From Rugamonas brunnea (GTDB lineage: Bacteria; Pseudomonadota; Gammaproteobacteria; Burkholderiales; Burkholderiaceae_D): a DNA stretch of 64,000 nucleotides. The translations under genes and the position numbers were made by a program. The notes under the pieces are model-generated. The model saw only the letters and a list, made by a program, of their open reading frames with translations. It did not search any database and was not told where the DNA came from. The DNA is taken from NCBI RefSeq assembly GCF_014042345.1, contig NZ_JACEZT010000006.1, forward strand, positions 248,001-312,000, in the 5' to 3' direction. This document shows positions 7,522 to 16,101 of the stretch, piece by piece (the first letter of the stretch is position 1; each line of letters opens with the position of its first letter).

Positions 7522-8955
7522 ATGGCTCACCATTTTCAATGCAAACCCGCCGCGCGCGCGCTGCTGTCCGTCCTGCTGGCGGCGGCGCTGGCATCGGCGC
7601 TGCCGGCGGCGCACGCCGAGGCGCTGGACCTGCGCCAGGCCGCTGCGCTGGCGCTGGCCCATAACGCCGACCTGCGCCTGGCCACGCTGGACGCGGCCAG
7701 CGCCGACGCGGCCGTTACCATCGCCGGCGCCGCGCCCAACCCCACGCTGACGCTGCAAAGCTTCAACATCAACCCCAACGCCGGCGTGGGCGCCGGTTCG
7801 CTGCGCAACAAGACGGTCGACAGTGCGATTCGCGTCGACCAGTTGATCGAGCGCGGCGGCAAGCGCCAGCTGCGCGTGGCCAACGCGGGCAGCCTGGCCA
7901 CGGCCAGCGCGCAGGATGCGCTGGATATGCGGCGCCAGGTATTGCTGCAGGTCGGCCAGGCCTATTACGACTTGCTGGCGGCCGAAGGCCGGCTGGCCAT
8001 CATGGAAGACAGCGCGCGCCTGTTCGACCAGACCGTGGAGGCAGCCCGCAAGCGCCTCAAGGCGGGCGACCTTGCGCCGGCCGACGTGGCGCGGGTGCAG
8101 GTGGACGCGCTGCGCGCCCACAACGACGCGGCCCAGGCCGGGTCCGACCGTTACGCTGCGCGCCAGGCGCTGGCCATGCTGATCGGGCAGCCGGAGCTGG
8201 CGGCCGGCCTGGAGGTGGCCGACGCGTGGCCGGCGGTGCGGCCCGCGTCGCAATGGCTGGCCGACGCGCTGGCGCCGGCCGGACAAGCGAAGTCCTGGCC
8301 GGCAGCCCGTGACGGCAGCGGCGCCGTTGGCGCCATGGCCCCGAACAACGCCGATGCGGCCGCCGCCAACCCGAACGCGGCCAGCGCCACCGACGATGCG
8401 CTGCAAGCGGCGCTGGCCCGCCGTCCCGACGTGGCAGCTGCGCAGGCGCGCGTGGCGGCGGCCGAAGCGGGCCGCAAGCTGGCATTGGCCTCGCGCAGCG
8501 CCGACGTGACGGTGGGGGTGCAGGCCGAACACTATCCGACCAGCGCCGCCAATCCCCAGGGCAGCGGCAACAGCTTCGGCATCGCGCTGCAGATTCCATT
8601 GCAAGTGCGCTATGCCTACCAGGGCGAGCTGCGGGCCGCCGACATCGCGCTCGACAGCGCCCAGCAGCGCCTGCAGCAGGTGCGCCAGCGCGCCCGCGCC
8701 GAGCTGGAACTGAGCCTGGAACAGGTGCGCACGGCCGGCCAGAAGCTGCGCCGCGACGACGAGGAATTGCTGCGCGCGGCCGGCAAGTCAGCCGACGCGG
8801 CCGAATTCGCATTCCAGCGCGGTGCGCTGGGCATCATGGATCTGCTGGACGTGCGGCGTACCTACCGCAGCGCCCAGCTGGACGCGCTGGCAGCGCGCGC
8901 CGATTACGCAAAATCAGTGGCGGCCTTGCAGGCGGCCGTCCCGGAGGGAAAATAA
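7522..8955 (+). CDS. czcC: TolC-type outer membrane factor of the RND efflux system
   Basis: A 477-residue outer-membrane efflux protein with a signal peptide cleaved after HAEA. Two internally similar halves are rich in Ala-Leu heptads, typical of the TolC alpha-helical tunnel. The first begins LRQAAALALAHNADL, and the second contains ALARRPDVAAAQARVAAAE. An Ala/Asn-rich linker (about residues 270-300) separates them. It is the first structural gene of the czcCBA order, with one base between its stop and the adaptor start. The symbol reflects gene order and adjacency to a CzcA-type pump; the metal is not proven. Confidence 0.85.
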   Translation: MAHHFQCKPAARALLSVLLAAALASALPAAHAEALDLRQAAALALAHNADLRLATLDAASADAAVTIAGAAPNPTLTLQSFNINPNAGVGAGSLRNKTVDSAIRVDQLIERGGKRQLRVANAGSLATASAQDALDMRRQVLLQVGQAYYDLLAAEGRLAIMEDSARLFDQTVEAARKRLKAGDLAPADVARVQVDALRAHNDAAQAGSDRYAARQALAMLIGQPELAAGLEVADAWPAVRPASQWLADALAPAGQAKSWPAARDGSGAVGAMAPNNADAAAANPNAASATDDALQAALARRPDVAAAQARVAAAEAGRKLALASRSADVTVGVQAEHYPTSAANPQGSGNSFGIALQIPLQVRYAYQGELRAADIALDSAQQRLQQVRQRARAELELSLEQVRTAGQKLRRDDEELLRAAGKSADAAEFAFQRGALGIMDLLDVRRTYRSAQLDALAARADYAKSVAALQAAVPEGK

Positions 8956-8956
8956 C

Positions 8957-10129
8957 ATGAGTACTCAAGTATCGTTCAAGCGCGCCGCCACCGTGGTGGC
9001 CGTGCTGGCCGCGCTGGCGGCCAGCATCCATTTCGTGCACGCCTCGCAGGCGCCGCACGCCAACGGGGCCGCCGCCGTGGCTGCGGCCGCGCCCAAGGCC
9101 GTCCCGGACAGCATCACCTTCGACGCCAACGCGCCCCAGTGGTCCTCGCTCAAGGTCAGCGCGCTGGCATCGGGCGCCTTGCCCGTGGCAGAGCCGGTCA
9201 ACGGCCGCATCACCTACGACGAGAACCGCACGGCCCGCGTCAGCTCGCCCATCGCCGGCCGCGTGACGGCGCTGCGGGCCGAGCCGGGCGACAGCGTCCA
9301 CCGTGGCGCCGTGCTGGCCACACTGGACGCGCCGGACCTGGCCACCGCACAGGCGGACTGGCGCAAGGCCCAGGCCGACGAAGGCCGCAAGCGCATGGCC
9401 TACGAACGCGCCCAGGCCTTGTACGGCGGCGAGGTATTGGCCCGCAAGGATTACGAATCGGCCCAGGCCGACCTGGCCCAGGCCAGCGCCGAGACGCGCC
9501 GCGCCGCCCAGCGCCTGTCCAACCTGAACGCTGGTCCGCGCGACGACGGCAGCTTTGGCCTGCGCGCGCCCATCGACGGCGTGGTGGCCGAGCGCCAGCT
9601 CAATCCGGGCCAGGAAGTGCGGCCCGACCTGCCCAACCCGCTGTTCGTGGTGACCGACCTGCGCCACCTGTGGCTGGTGGTGGACGTGCCGGAACGGGGC
9701 GCCGGCGCCATCGCCGCCGGCCAGGACGTGGCGCTGGAGACGGACGCTTATCCCGGCGTGCAGTTCCCGGCCAAGGTGGAGCGGGTAGGGCAGACGCTGG
9801 ACCCCGTCACCCACCGCATCCAGGTGCGCTGCGCGGTGGACAACGCCGACCTGCGCCTGAAGCCGGAGATGTTCGCCCGCGTGTCCTTCCTGGCGCGCGA
9901 TGGCGCGCACAAGGCCGTGCAACTGCCCAACAGCAGCTTGTTCGTGGAAGGGCGCTATGAATACGTGTACGTGGAAGTCCATCCCGGCACGTTCCAGAAG
10001 CGCCGCGTGGGCATCGCCCTGCGCGGTCATGACACCAGCTACGCGGACGCCGGCCTGACCGGCGGCGAGCGCGTGGTGACGGAAGGCGCGTTCCTGCTCA
10101 ACGCCGAGGTGGCGGCACATGCTCAGTAA
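8957..10129 (+). CDS. czcB: RND periplasmic adaptor (membrane fusion protein)
   Basis: A 390-residue adaptor with an N-terminal membrane anchor or signal (residues ~8-28), a lipoyl/barrel-sandwich domain (SSPIAGRVTALRAEPGDSV), an alpha-hairpin rich in Ala/Gln/Glu (about residues 125-180), a return to the lipoyl half (LRAPIDGVVAERQLNPGQEV) and C-terminal beta-barrel and membrane-proximal domains. The GGAGGGAA ribosome site lies within the end of czcC. The 3' end overlaps the pump gene by 11 bases. No His-rich metal-binding extension is present, unlike some CzcB proteins. Confidence 0.87.
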   Translation: MSTQVSFKRAATVVAVLAALAASIHFVHASQAPHANGAAAVAAAAPKAVPDSITFDANAPQWSSLKVSALASGALPVAEPVNGRITYDENRTARVSSPIAGRVTALRAEPGDSVHRGAVLATLDAPDLATAQADWRKAQADEGRKRMAYERAQALYGGEVLARKDYESAQADLAQASAETRRAAQRLSNLNAGPRDDGSFGLRAPIDGVVAERQLNPGQEVRPDLPNPLFVVTDLRHLWLVVDVPERGAGAIAAGQDVALETDAYPGVQFPAKVERVGQTLDPVTHRIQVRCAVDNADLRLKPEMFARVSFLARDGAHKAVQLPNSSLFVEGRYEYVYVEVHPGTFQKRRVGIALRGHDTSYADAGLTGGERVVTEGAFLLNAEVAAHAQ

Positions 10130-13100
10130 GCTGATCGATTTTGTCCTGGCCCAGCGCGTGTTCGTGCTGATCCTGACGGCGGCGCTGGCCGCCTTCGGCA
10201 TCCGTGCGTTCAACAACCTGCCCATCGAAGCCTTCCCCGACGTGCAGGACGTGCAGGTGCAGATCGTGACCCAGTATCCGGGCCAGGCGCCGGAGGAAGT
10301 GGAGCGCGCCGTCACCTTGCCGATCGAGCGCGAGATGAGCGGCGTGCCGCACCAGACGCAGCTGCGCTCGGTCACCATCAGCGGCCTGTCGGTCGTCACG
10401 CTGACTTTTGCCGACGGCACGGACGACTATTTCGCCCGCCAGCAGGTGCTGGAAAAGCTGCAGAATGTGACCCTGCCACCGGGCCTGCAACCAGGCCTGG
10501 CGCCGCTGACGACGGCCGTCGGTGAAGTGTTCCGCTACATCGTCGAGGCGCCGCCGGGCATGGACCCGAACGAAGTGCGCGCCTTGCAGGACTGGGTGGT
10601 GCGTCCGCAGCTGCGCATGGTCAGCGGCGTGGCCGACGTGGTCAGCTTCGGCGGCACCGTCAAGGAATACCAGGTGCAGGTCGATCCGGCCGCGCTCAAG
10701 CGCTATGGCGTGACGATCGACCAGGTCAGCCAGGCGCTGGCGGCCAACAGCGCCAACGTGGGCGGCGGCCAGGTGCGCCGCGGCGACGAGGCGCTGCTGG
10801 TGCGCGGCATCGGCATCTTCGACGGCATGGATGACATCGGCCGCGTCATCGTCAGCGCCAGCGCCGGCAAGACGGTGCTGGTGTCGGACCTGGGCACGGT
10901 CAGCGCCGGCTTCCGGCCCCGCTCGGGCGTGGTGGCCTTCAACAACCAGGACAGCGTGGTCGAAGGCATCGTCCAGATGAGCAAGGGCAGCAACGCGGCC
11001 AAGGTGGTGGCCGACGTCAAGCTGGCCGTGGACGCCGTCAATGCCCGCCTGCCAAAGGGCGTGCGGCTGAAGACCATCTACGACCGCACCCAGTTGATCG
11101 ACCATACCGTGCACACGGTGGGCGAGAATCTGCTGGTGGGCGCGGCGCTGGTGATCGCCATCCTGATCGTCTTCCTCGGCAACTGGCGCGCGGCCCTGAT
11201 CGTGGCCACCGTGATCCCGCTGTCGCTGCTGTTCGCCTTCATCATGCTGGACGCGCGCGGCATCCCGGCCAACCTGATCTCGCTGGGCGCGGTGGACTTT
11301 GGCATCATCATCGACAGCGCCGTGGTGCTGGTGGAGGCGCTCATGGTGCGCCTGGCGCTGCAGGAATACGACCCGGCCGGCGACCTGTCGCCGTACGCAT
11401 GGCGCAAGCGCACGCTGAAACAGACGGTGGTGGAACTCGGCCATCCGATCCTGTTCGCCAAGGCCATCATCATCGTCGCCTTCATCCCCATCTACACCTT
11501 CCAGCGCGTGGAGGGCAAGATCTTCTCGCCGGTCGCCTTCACGCTCAGCTTCGCCATGCTGGGCGCCATCGTGCTGAGCATGACGCTGGTGCCCTCGCTG
11601 CTGGCGTGGACCGTCAAGCGCCATCCGATGGCCGAGCGCCACAGCGCCTGGATGGCGCGCCTGACGGCCCGCTACCGGCAACTGCTGGCGCGCGCGCAGG
11701 CGCGCCCGGTGGTGGTGTTCGCGGCCTCCGGCGCCGTGCTGGCCATCACGCTGGCGCTGGCGCCGCTGCTGGGCAGCGAATTCCTGCCCAAGCTCGACGA
11801 AGGCAACATCTGGCTCACCGTCAGCCTGCCCAACTCCACGGCGCTGGAGAAGACCCAGGCCGTCGAGCACAAGGTGCGCGCCATCCTGAAGAGCTATCCG
11901 GAAGTGGGCAACGTGATCTCGCAGGTGGGGCGGCCCGACGACGGCACCGACCCGAAAGGGCCGAACAACATGGAGTTCCTGGCCGACCTGGCGCCCCGTT
12001 CCACCTGGCGCTTCGACGACAAGGACGCGCTGGTGGCCGATATCTCGGCCCGCATTCGCCGCATGCCGGGCGTGCCCACCAACTTCTCGCAGGTGATCGA
12101 GGATAACGTGGAGGAGGCGCTGTCGGGCGTGAAGGGCGAGATTGCCGTCAAGATCAGCGGCCCGGAACTGGACGTGCTGACCCAGGCCAGCGAGCAGATC
12201 GCCGCCATCCTGAACGGCATCGCCGGCGCGGCCGACGTAGCGGCCGTGCGCATCGGCGGCCAGAGCGAGATCGACATCGTGATCGACCGCGTGCGCATCG
12301 CCCGCCTGGGCGTGAACGTGGCCGACGTCAACGGCGCCATCCAGACAGCGCTGGCCGGGGTGGCCGTCAACACCTACTTCGAAGGCGGTCGCCGCTTCGA
12401 CATCACGCTGCGCCTGCAGGAGCGCAGCCGTTCCTCGGTCAACGACATCGCGGCGCTGCAGATCAACCTGCCCGGCGGGGTAGGCACGGTGGCGCTGGGA
12501 GACCTGGCCCGCATCGAGGTGCGCCAGGGCGCGGCCCGCATCAGCCGCGAGGCCGGCGAGCGCAACGCCTCCGTCAAGGCCAACCTGCTGGGCCGCGACC
12601 AGGGCAGCTTCGTGGCCGAGGCCCAGCAGAAGGTGGCGGCCCGGGTGCACCTGCCGGCCGGTTACCAGATCACGTGGGGCGGCCAGTTTGAGAACCAGCA
12701 GCGCGCCGTGCAGCGGCTGCAGGTCATCGTGCCGATCACGGTGCTGTTGATCTTCTCGCTGTTGTTCTGGGCCTTCCGCTCGGTGCGCAAGGCGCTGCTG
12801 ATCCTGGCCATCGTGCCGTTCACGCTGATCGGCGGCATCGCCGGGCTGGCGGCGGCCGGGCTGCACTTTTCCGTGTCGGCGGCCGTCGGCTTCATCGCCG
12901 TGGCCGGCATCTCGGTGCAGAACGGCGTGATCATGGTCGAGCAGATCGTGGAACTGGCCAAGGGTTCCGCCGCGCTGGCGGCCAGCGCGGCCGAGGGCGC
13001 GGCCCAGCGCCTGCGGCCCATCCTGATGACGGCGCTGATGGCGGGCCTGGGCCTGTTGCCGGCGGCCCTGTCGCACGGCATCGGCTCCGAAACCCAGCGC

Positions 13101-13208
13101 CCGTTCGCGGTGGTGATCGTGGGCGGCATCGTGTCGGCCACCTTCTTCACCTTGTTGCTGCTGCCGCTGGCCTATCCCTATTTCGCGGAGCGGTCCAACC
13201 CGGACTGA
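10119..13208 (+). CDS. czcA: Heavy-metal RND efflux pump (CzcA type)
   Basis: A 1029-residue inner-membrane proton antiporter of the HME-RND family. It starts directly with the first membrane helix, has two large periplasmic loops, and a TM4 motif DFGIIIDSAVVLVE (Asp393, Asp399). That acidic DFGxxID pattern is characteristic of divalent-cation pumps (Co, Zn, Cd, Ni) rather than the monovalent copper/silver CusA type. The Gly usually following ID is Ser here. The length is normal and the gene intact. With the adaptor and outer-membrane factor it forms a tripartite pump spanning the envelope. Confidence 0.9.
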   Translation: MLSKLIDFVLAQRVFVLILTAALAAFGIRAFNNLPIEAFPDVQDVQVQIVTQYPGQAPEEVERAVTLPIEREMSGVPHQTQLRSVTISGLSVVTLTFADGTDDYFARQQVLEKLQNVTLPPGLQPGLAPLTTAVGEVFRYIVEAPPGMDPNEVRALQDWVVRPQLRMVSGVADVVSFGGTVKEYQVQVDPAALKRYGVTIDQVSQALAANSANVGGGQVRRGDEALLVRGIGIFDGMDDIGRVIVSASAGKTVLVSDLGTVSAGFRPRSGVVAFNNQDSVVEGIVQMSKGSNAAKVVADVKLAVDAVNARLPKGVRLKTIYDRTQLIDHTVHTVGENLLVGAALVIAILIVFLGNWRAALIVATVIPLSLLFAFIMLDARGIPANLISLGAVDFGIIIDSAVVLVEALMVRLALQEYDPAGDLSPYAWRKRTLKQTVVELGHPILFAKAIIIVAFIPIYTFQRVEGKIFSPVAFTLSFAMLGAIVLSMTLVPSLLAWTVKRHPMAERHSAWMARLTARYRQLLARAQARPVVVFAASGAVLAITLALAPLLGSEFLPKLDEGNIWLTVSLPNSTALEKTQAVEHKVRAILKSYPEVGNVISQVGRPDDGTDPKGPNNMEFLADLAPRSTWRFDDKDALVADISARIRRMPGVPTNFSQVIEDNVEEALSGVKGEIAVKISGPELDVLTQASEQIAAILNGIAGAADVAAVRIGGQSEIDIVIDRVRIARLGVNVADVNGAIQTALAGVAVNTYFEGGRRFDITLRLQERSRSSVNDIAALQINLPGGVGTVALGDLARIEVRQGAARISREAGERNASVKANLLGRDQGSFVAEAQQKVAARVHLPAGYQITWGGQFENQQRAVQRLQVIVPITVLLIFSLLFWAFRSVRKALLILAIVPFTLIGGIAGLAAAGLHFSVSAAVGFIAVAGISVQNGVIMVEQIVELAKGSAALAASAAEGAAQRLRPILMTALMAGLGLLPAALSHGIGSETQRPFAVVIVGGIVSATFFTLLLLPLAYPYFAERSNPD

Positions 13209-13228
13209 TCCCGCGCGGCGCCACACCA

Positions 13229-13258
13229 GGCCGGGACCAACACCGGCCGATTCCATTT
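13229..13258 (+). terminator. Weak candidate terminator after the efflux operon
   Basis: GGCCGG at 13229-13234 pairs with CCGGCC at 13243-13248 around an 8-base loop. A run of T follows after a short gap. The T-run is also just upstream of the next gene's ribosome site, so this may attenuate rather than stop transcription. Confidence 0.4.
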
Positions 13259-13274
13259 TTTGAGAGAGCACACC

Positions 13275-14474
13275 ATGCATGACCTGAGCGACATCGCCAC
13301 CTGGCTGGAAAGCCATCCCATCCACCACGAATCGGCCGTGCACGACACGCTGCCCGATCCGACCTTCATCACCCAGGGCGAGACGGTGGTGTCGTTCAGC
13401 ACCAATAACTACCTGGCGCTGGCCAACCACCCGCGGCTGGTGGCGGCGGCCAAGGCGGGACTGGACCGCTATGGCGTGGGCAACTGCGAGTCGCGCCTGC
13501 TGGGCGGCGACCTGGAGGTGTACCGCACGCTGGAACGCCGGCTCGGTGAACTCAAGCACAAGAGCGACGCCGTGCTGTTCGTGACCGGCTATATGACCAA
13601 CATCGGGGTGCTGTCGTCGCTGGTCAAGGCCGGCATGCTGGCCCGGTTGCATGGCTACCGCGCCAAGACGCGCCGCAAGTACGCCTATTATTCGGACGAG
13701 TTCAACCACATCAGCATCCGCGAGGGCATCCAGATGTCGGGCGCCGAGCGCCACACCTACCGCCATTGCGACATGAACCACCTGGAGGAATTGCTCAAGG
13801 CGGCCGAAGGCACGTGCCCCATCATCGTCAGCGACGGCGTGTTCAGCATGGAAGGCACGATCGCGCCGCTGCCGGAGCTGGTGGCGCTGGCCGAGAAGTA
13901 CGGCGCCATCCTCTATATCGACGACGCCCACGCCACCGGCATCCTCGGTGAGCATGGTGGCGGCACCTCCGAGCACTACAACTGCTACAGCCCCTGCATC
14001 ATGCAGATGGGCACGCTGAGCAAGGCGCTGGGCGCCATCGGCGGCTTCGTGGCCGTGGAAAAGGAAATCGCCGACGTGATCCGCCTGACCAGCTCTGCCT
14101 ATGGTTTCACCTGCCCGCCGCCGCCGGACCAGGCAGCCGCCCTGATCGCCGCGCTCGACGTACTGGAGGAGGAACCCCAGCGCCGCCAGCGCCTATGGGA
14201 TAACCAGCGCTACTTCGTCGAGCGCATGGCGCCGCTCGGTTACCAGATCCTGTCCACGGCCACCCCCATCGTGCCGGTGCTGATCGGGGACGCGGCCCAG
14301 TGCCAGCGCCATGCCCAGGCATTGCGCAAGGAGGGCATCCACGTCGACGCCATCCAGTTCCCGGCCGCGCCGCTGGGCCAGGCCCGTTTGCGCTTCATGA
14401 TGAACGCCGGCCATACCCGGGAGCAGATCGACCATGCCGTGGCCGTGATGGCGCGCCTGGCCGGCCACGTGTGA
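13275..14474 (+). CDS. Alpha-oxoamine synthase-like PLP-dependent aminotransferase-fold enzyme
   Basis: A 399-residue fold-type I PLP enzyme of the alpha-oxoamine synthase group (AONS/KBL/serine palmitoyltransferase/CqsA). Signs include FSTNNYLALANHP, the Gly-rich ESRLLGGDLEVY loop, SDEFNHISIREG, VSDGVFSMEGTIAPL, DDAHATGILGEHGGG and the lysine region MGTLSKALGAIGGF. Compared with KBL there is an insertion near residue 125 (KAGMLARLHGYRAKTRRKY). It would condense an amino acid with an acyl thioester and release CO2. There are no biotin, threonine or quorum-sensing partner genes, so the product is unknown. GAGAGAG lies a few bases before the ATG. Confidence 0.8.
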   Translation: MHDLSDIATWLESHPIHHESAVHDTLPDPTFITQGETVVSFSTNNYLALANHPRLVAAAKAGLDRYGVGNCESRLLGGDLEVYRTLERRLGELKHKSDAVLFVTGYMTNIGVLSSLVKAGMLARLHGYRAKTRRKYAYYSDEFNHISIREGIQMSGAERHTYRHCDMNHLEELLKAAEGTCPIIVSDGVFSMEGTIAPLPELVALAEKYGAILYIDDAHATGILGEHGGGTSEHYNCYSPCIMQMGTLSKALGAIGGFVAVEKEIADVIRLTSSAYGFTCPPPPDQAAALIAALDVLEEEPQRRQRLWDNQRYFVERMAPLGYQILSTATPIVPVLIGDAAQCQRHAQALRKEGIHVDAIQFPAAPLGQARLRFMMNAGHTREQIDHAVAVMARLAGHV

Positions 14475-14543
14475 AAAATTACTTTCTGAATAAAAAACAT
14501 GACAAAAATCCATTTTTCATGGTAATCTTCGCCACGGTGATTT

Positions 14544-14565
14544 AAGTGCAACTTAAGTTCCACTT
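14544..14565. promoter_or_regulatory. Palindrome upstream of the first PEP-CTERM gene
   Basis: AAGTG-C-AACTTAAGTT-C-CACTT is a 22-base palindrome with a single C/C mismatch on each side of the central AACTTAAGTT. It sits 54 bases before the PEP-CTERM start in an AT-rich 144-bp spacer (14475-14618). A related CTTAAG-based palindrome occurs before another PEP-CTERM gene at 35758, so a shared regulator is possible. Confidence 0.5.
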
Positions 14566-14618
14566 TATTAATTCGGCAGGCGAAGCAAGTGCGCCTCTTT
14601 TTGAACGGTAGGAAATAG

Positions 14619-15176
14619 ATGAAAAAGCAAATCCGCGCCCTGGCGATGACCATGGCCACGCTGGCCGCCGTAACCGTGGCACACAGCGCCCAGGCCACCG
14701 TGATCGACATCAGTTCGGCACCGAGCGCCATCGCGCTGGCGCCCAACGGTACGGCCCATTTCGGCGACAAGTTCAAGAACAACCTGAAGAACGACATCTT
14801 CGCCGATCATTTCACCTTCACCACCACCGGCACCACCAAGCTGGACCTGATCCTGACCTCGACCAGCACCAGCGCCCTGAACGGCCTGAACATCACCGGC
14901 TTCAGCCTGTACAAGGCGGGCGGTGCGCTGGCCGTGGCCGGCACGCAGGTGCAGACCGGCGCCACTGACAAGTGGACGCTGGGCGACGCCAACCTGGCCG
15001 CCGGTTCCTACTATGTGCAGGTGAGCGGCAACGTCGTCTCCAACACCGGCGGCGCGTTCGCCGGCAACGGCACCATCAGCGCCGTGCCTGAACCAGAAGG
15101 CTACGCCATGCTGTTCGTCGGCCTGGGCCTGATCGGCCTGGTCAAGCAGCGCCGCAAGTCCGCGCGCTTCGCCTGA
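14619..15176 (+). CDS. FxDxF-type PEP-CTERM protein
   Basis: A 185-residue exported protein with signal peptide (cut after AHSAQA), a beta-rich core and a C-terminal sorting signal: PEP motif (AVPEPEGYAM), hydrophobic helix (LFVGLGLIGLV) and a basic tail (KQRRKSARFA). The motif FADHF near residue 65 places it with the short FxDxF PEP-CTERM proteins. Such proteins are processed by an exosortase/archaeosortase-like enzyme and are linked to extracellular polysaccharide or biofilm; no exosortase gene is in this window. It is followed by a second protein of the same type. Confidence 0.87.
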   Translation: MKKQIRALAMTMATLAAVTVAHSAQATVIDISSAPSAIALAPNGTAHFGDKFKNNLKNDIFADHFTFTTTGTTKLDLILTSTSTSALNGLNITGFSLYKAGGALAVAGTQVQTGATDKWTLGDANLAAGSYYVQVSGNVVSNTGGAFAGNGTISAVPEPEGYAMLFVGLGLIGLVKQRRKSARFA

Positions 15177-15251
15177 TATTGCCGCGCCGCCCGCGCCGAT
15201 CCGGCGCGGCTGGCGGGCGTCCGTATTCCACCTTCACTTTTGGTGTCATTC

Positions 15252-15833
15252 ATGAAAAACATCACCCAACGCCTGCTGGCGACCGTTGTCCTGGCCACTT
15301 CCTGCATCGCCGCGCACGCCGCCGCTGACCTGAGCCAGACCCCGGTCGACATCACGCAAGACCTGATCGATTACGCTAGCTCCGACTTCGGCCACACCTT
15401 CACCCTGGGCCTGGGCCAGCAAGCCGGTTCGCTCAACAACTTCTTCGCCGACAAATACACGTTCTCGATCTCGGGCGTGAACGACGTGGTGGGCCTGATC
15501 ACCTCGCTGAAGGCATCGGCCAACGACGGCCTGACCATCACCGGCTTCGACCTGCGCAACGGCGCCAACGGCATCGTGTTCCACGGCACCCAGGACGTGA
15601 CCAACTACCTGCCGGGCGACCAGGCATGGAGCTTCGCCTCGGGTCTGCACCCGCTGGCCGCCGGCAACTACACGCTGGAAGTGGACGGCTACGTGGCCTC
15701 GGCCAACGGTGGCAGCTACAGCGGCAACATCGCCGTGGCGGCAGCCGTGCCGGAACCAGAAACCTATGGCATGCTGCTGGCCGGCCTGGGCCTGCTGGGC
15801 GTGATCGCGCGCCGCCGCAAGAACGCACAGTAA
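15252..15833 (+). CDS. Second FxDxF-type PEP-CTERM protein
   Basis: A 193-residue paralogue-like protein 75 bases downstream of the first. The signal peptide ends near AHAAA. The core carries FADKYTF, a variant of the FxDxF motif with Tyr for the last Phe, and ends with AVPEPETYGM, a hydrophobic helix and RRRKNAQ. The core shares the pattern LTITGFDL and YTLEVDGYV with its neighbour's LNITGFSL and YYVQVSGNV, suggesting tandem duplication and divergence. The start at ATG 15252 (MKNITQR) is preferred to an in-frame codon four positions upstream. Confidence 0.87.
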   Translation: MKNITQRLLATVVLATSCIAAHAAADLSQTPVDITQDLIDYASSDFGHTFTLGLGQQAGSLNNFFADKYTFSISGVNDVVGLITSLKASANDGLTITGFDLRNGANGIVFHGTQDVTNYLPGDQAWSFASGLHPLAAGNYTLEVDGYVASANGGSYSGNIAVAAAVPEPETYGMLLAGLGLLGVIARRRKNAQ

Positions 15834-15990
15834 TCCGCCATCCCCCTCACGCCGCGCGCCCCTGGCGCGTGGCGCCCCCATCCGCCCGCGCGCCGCATTC
15901 CGGCCCGCGGGCGGATTGCGTTGCGGACCCGCCATCGCGCGCCCCGCCTCGTGATGAGCCTTGCCGATTGTTCAATAATTTGTAGGGAAA

Positions 15991-16020
15991 TTGCCAAACA
16001 GGCCGCGAAAACAGTGTAGA
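15991..16020 (+). promoter_or_regulatory. Candidate sigma-70 promoter for the amino-acid permease
   Basis: TTGCCA at 15991-15996 and TGTAGA at 16015-16020 are separated by 18 bases in the 268-bp spacer between the PEP-CTERM gene and the permease. This is the best promoter match there. The leader to the TTG start would be about 75 bases. Confidence 0.4.
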
Positions 16021-16101
16021 CTGCGCAGCCATACCGGCGCCCGCCCACGAGGGGGGAACGCCCGGTGACAAAACAACGTAACCGATAAGTGGAGATTTTA
16101 C

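Noticed and set aside
10098..13976. Very long minus-strand open frame (about 1290 codons) across the RND pump and the PLP enzyme
   Set aside because: It is antisense to two well-supported genes, has a composition (Arg/His/Gln-rich) typical of GC-rich shadow frames, and matches no family.
13275..14474. Autoinducer synthase (CqsA/JqsA-type) of a quorum-sensing system
   Set aside because: There is no sensor kinase or regulator partner beside it, and the sequence is at least as close to KBL or BioF-type enzymes.
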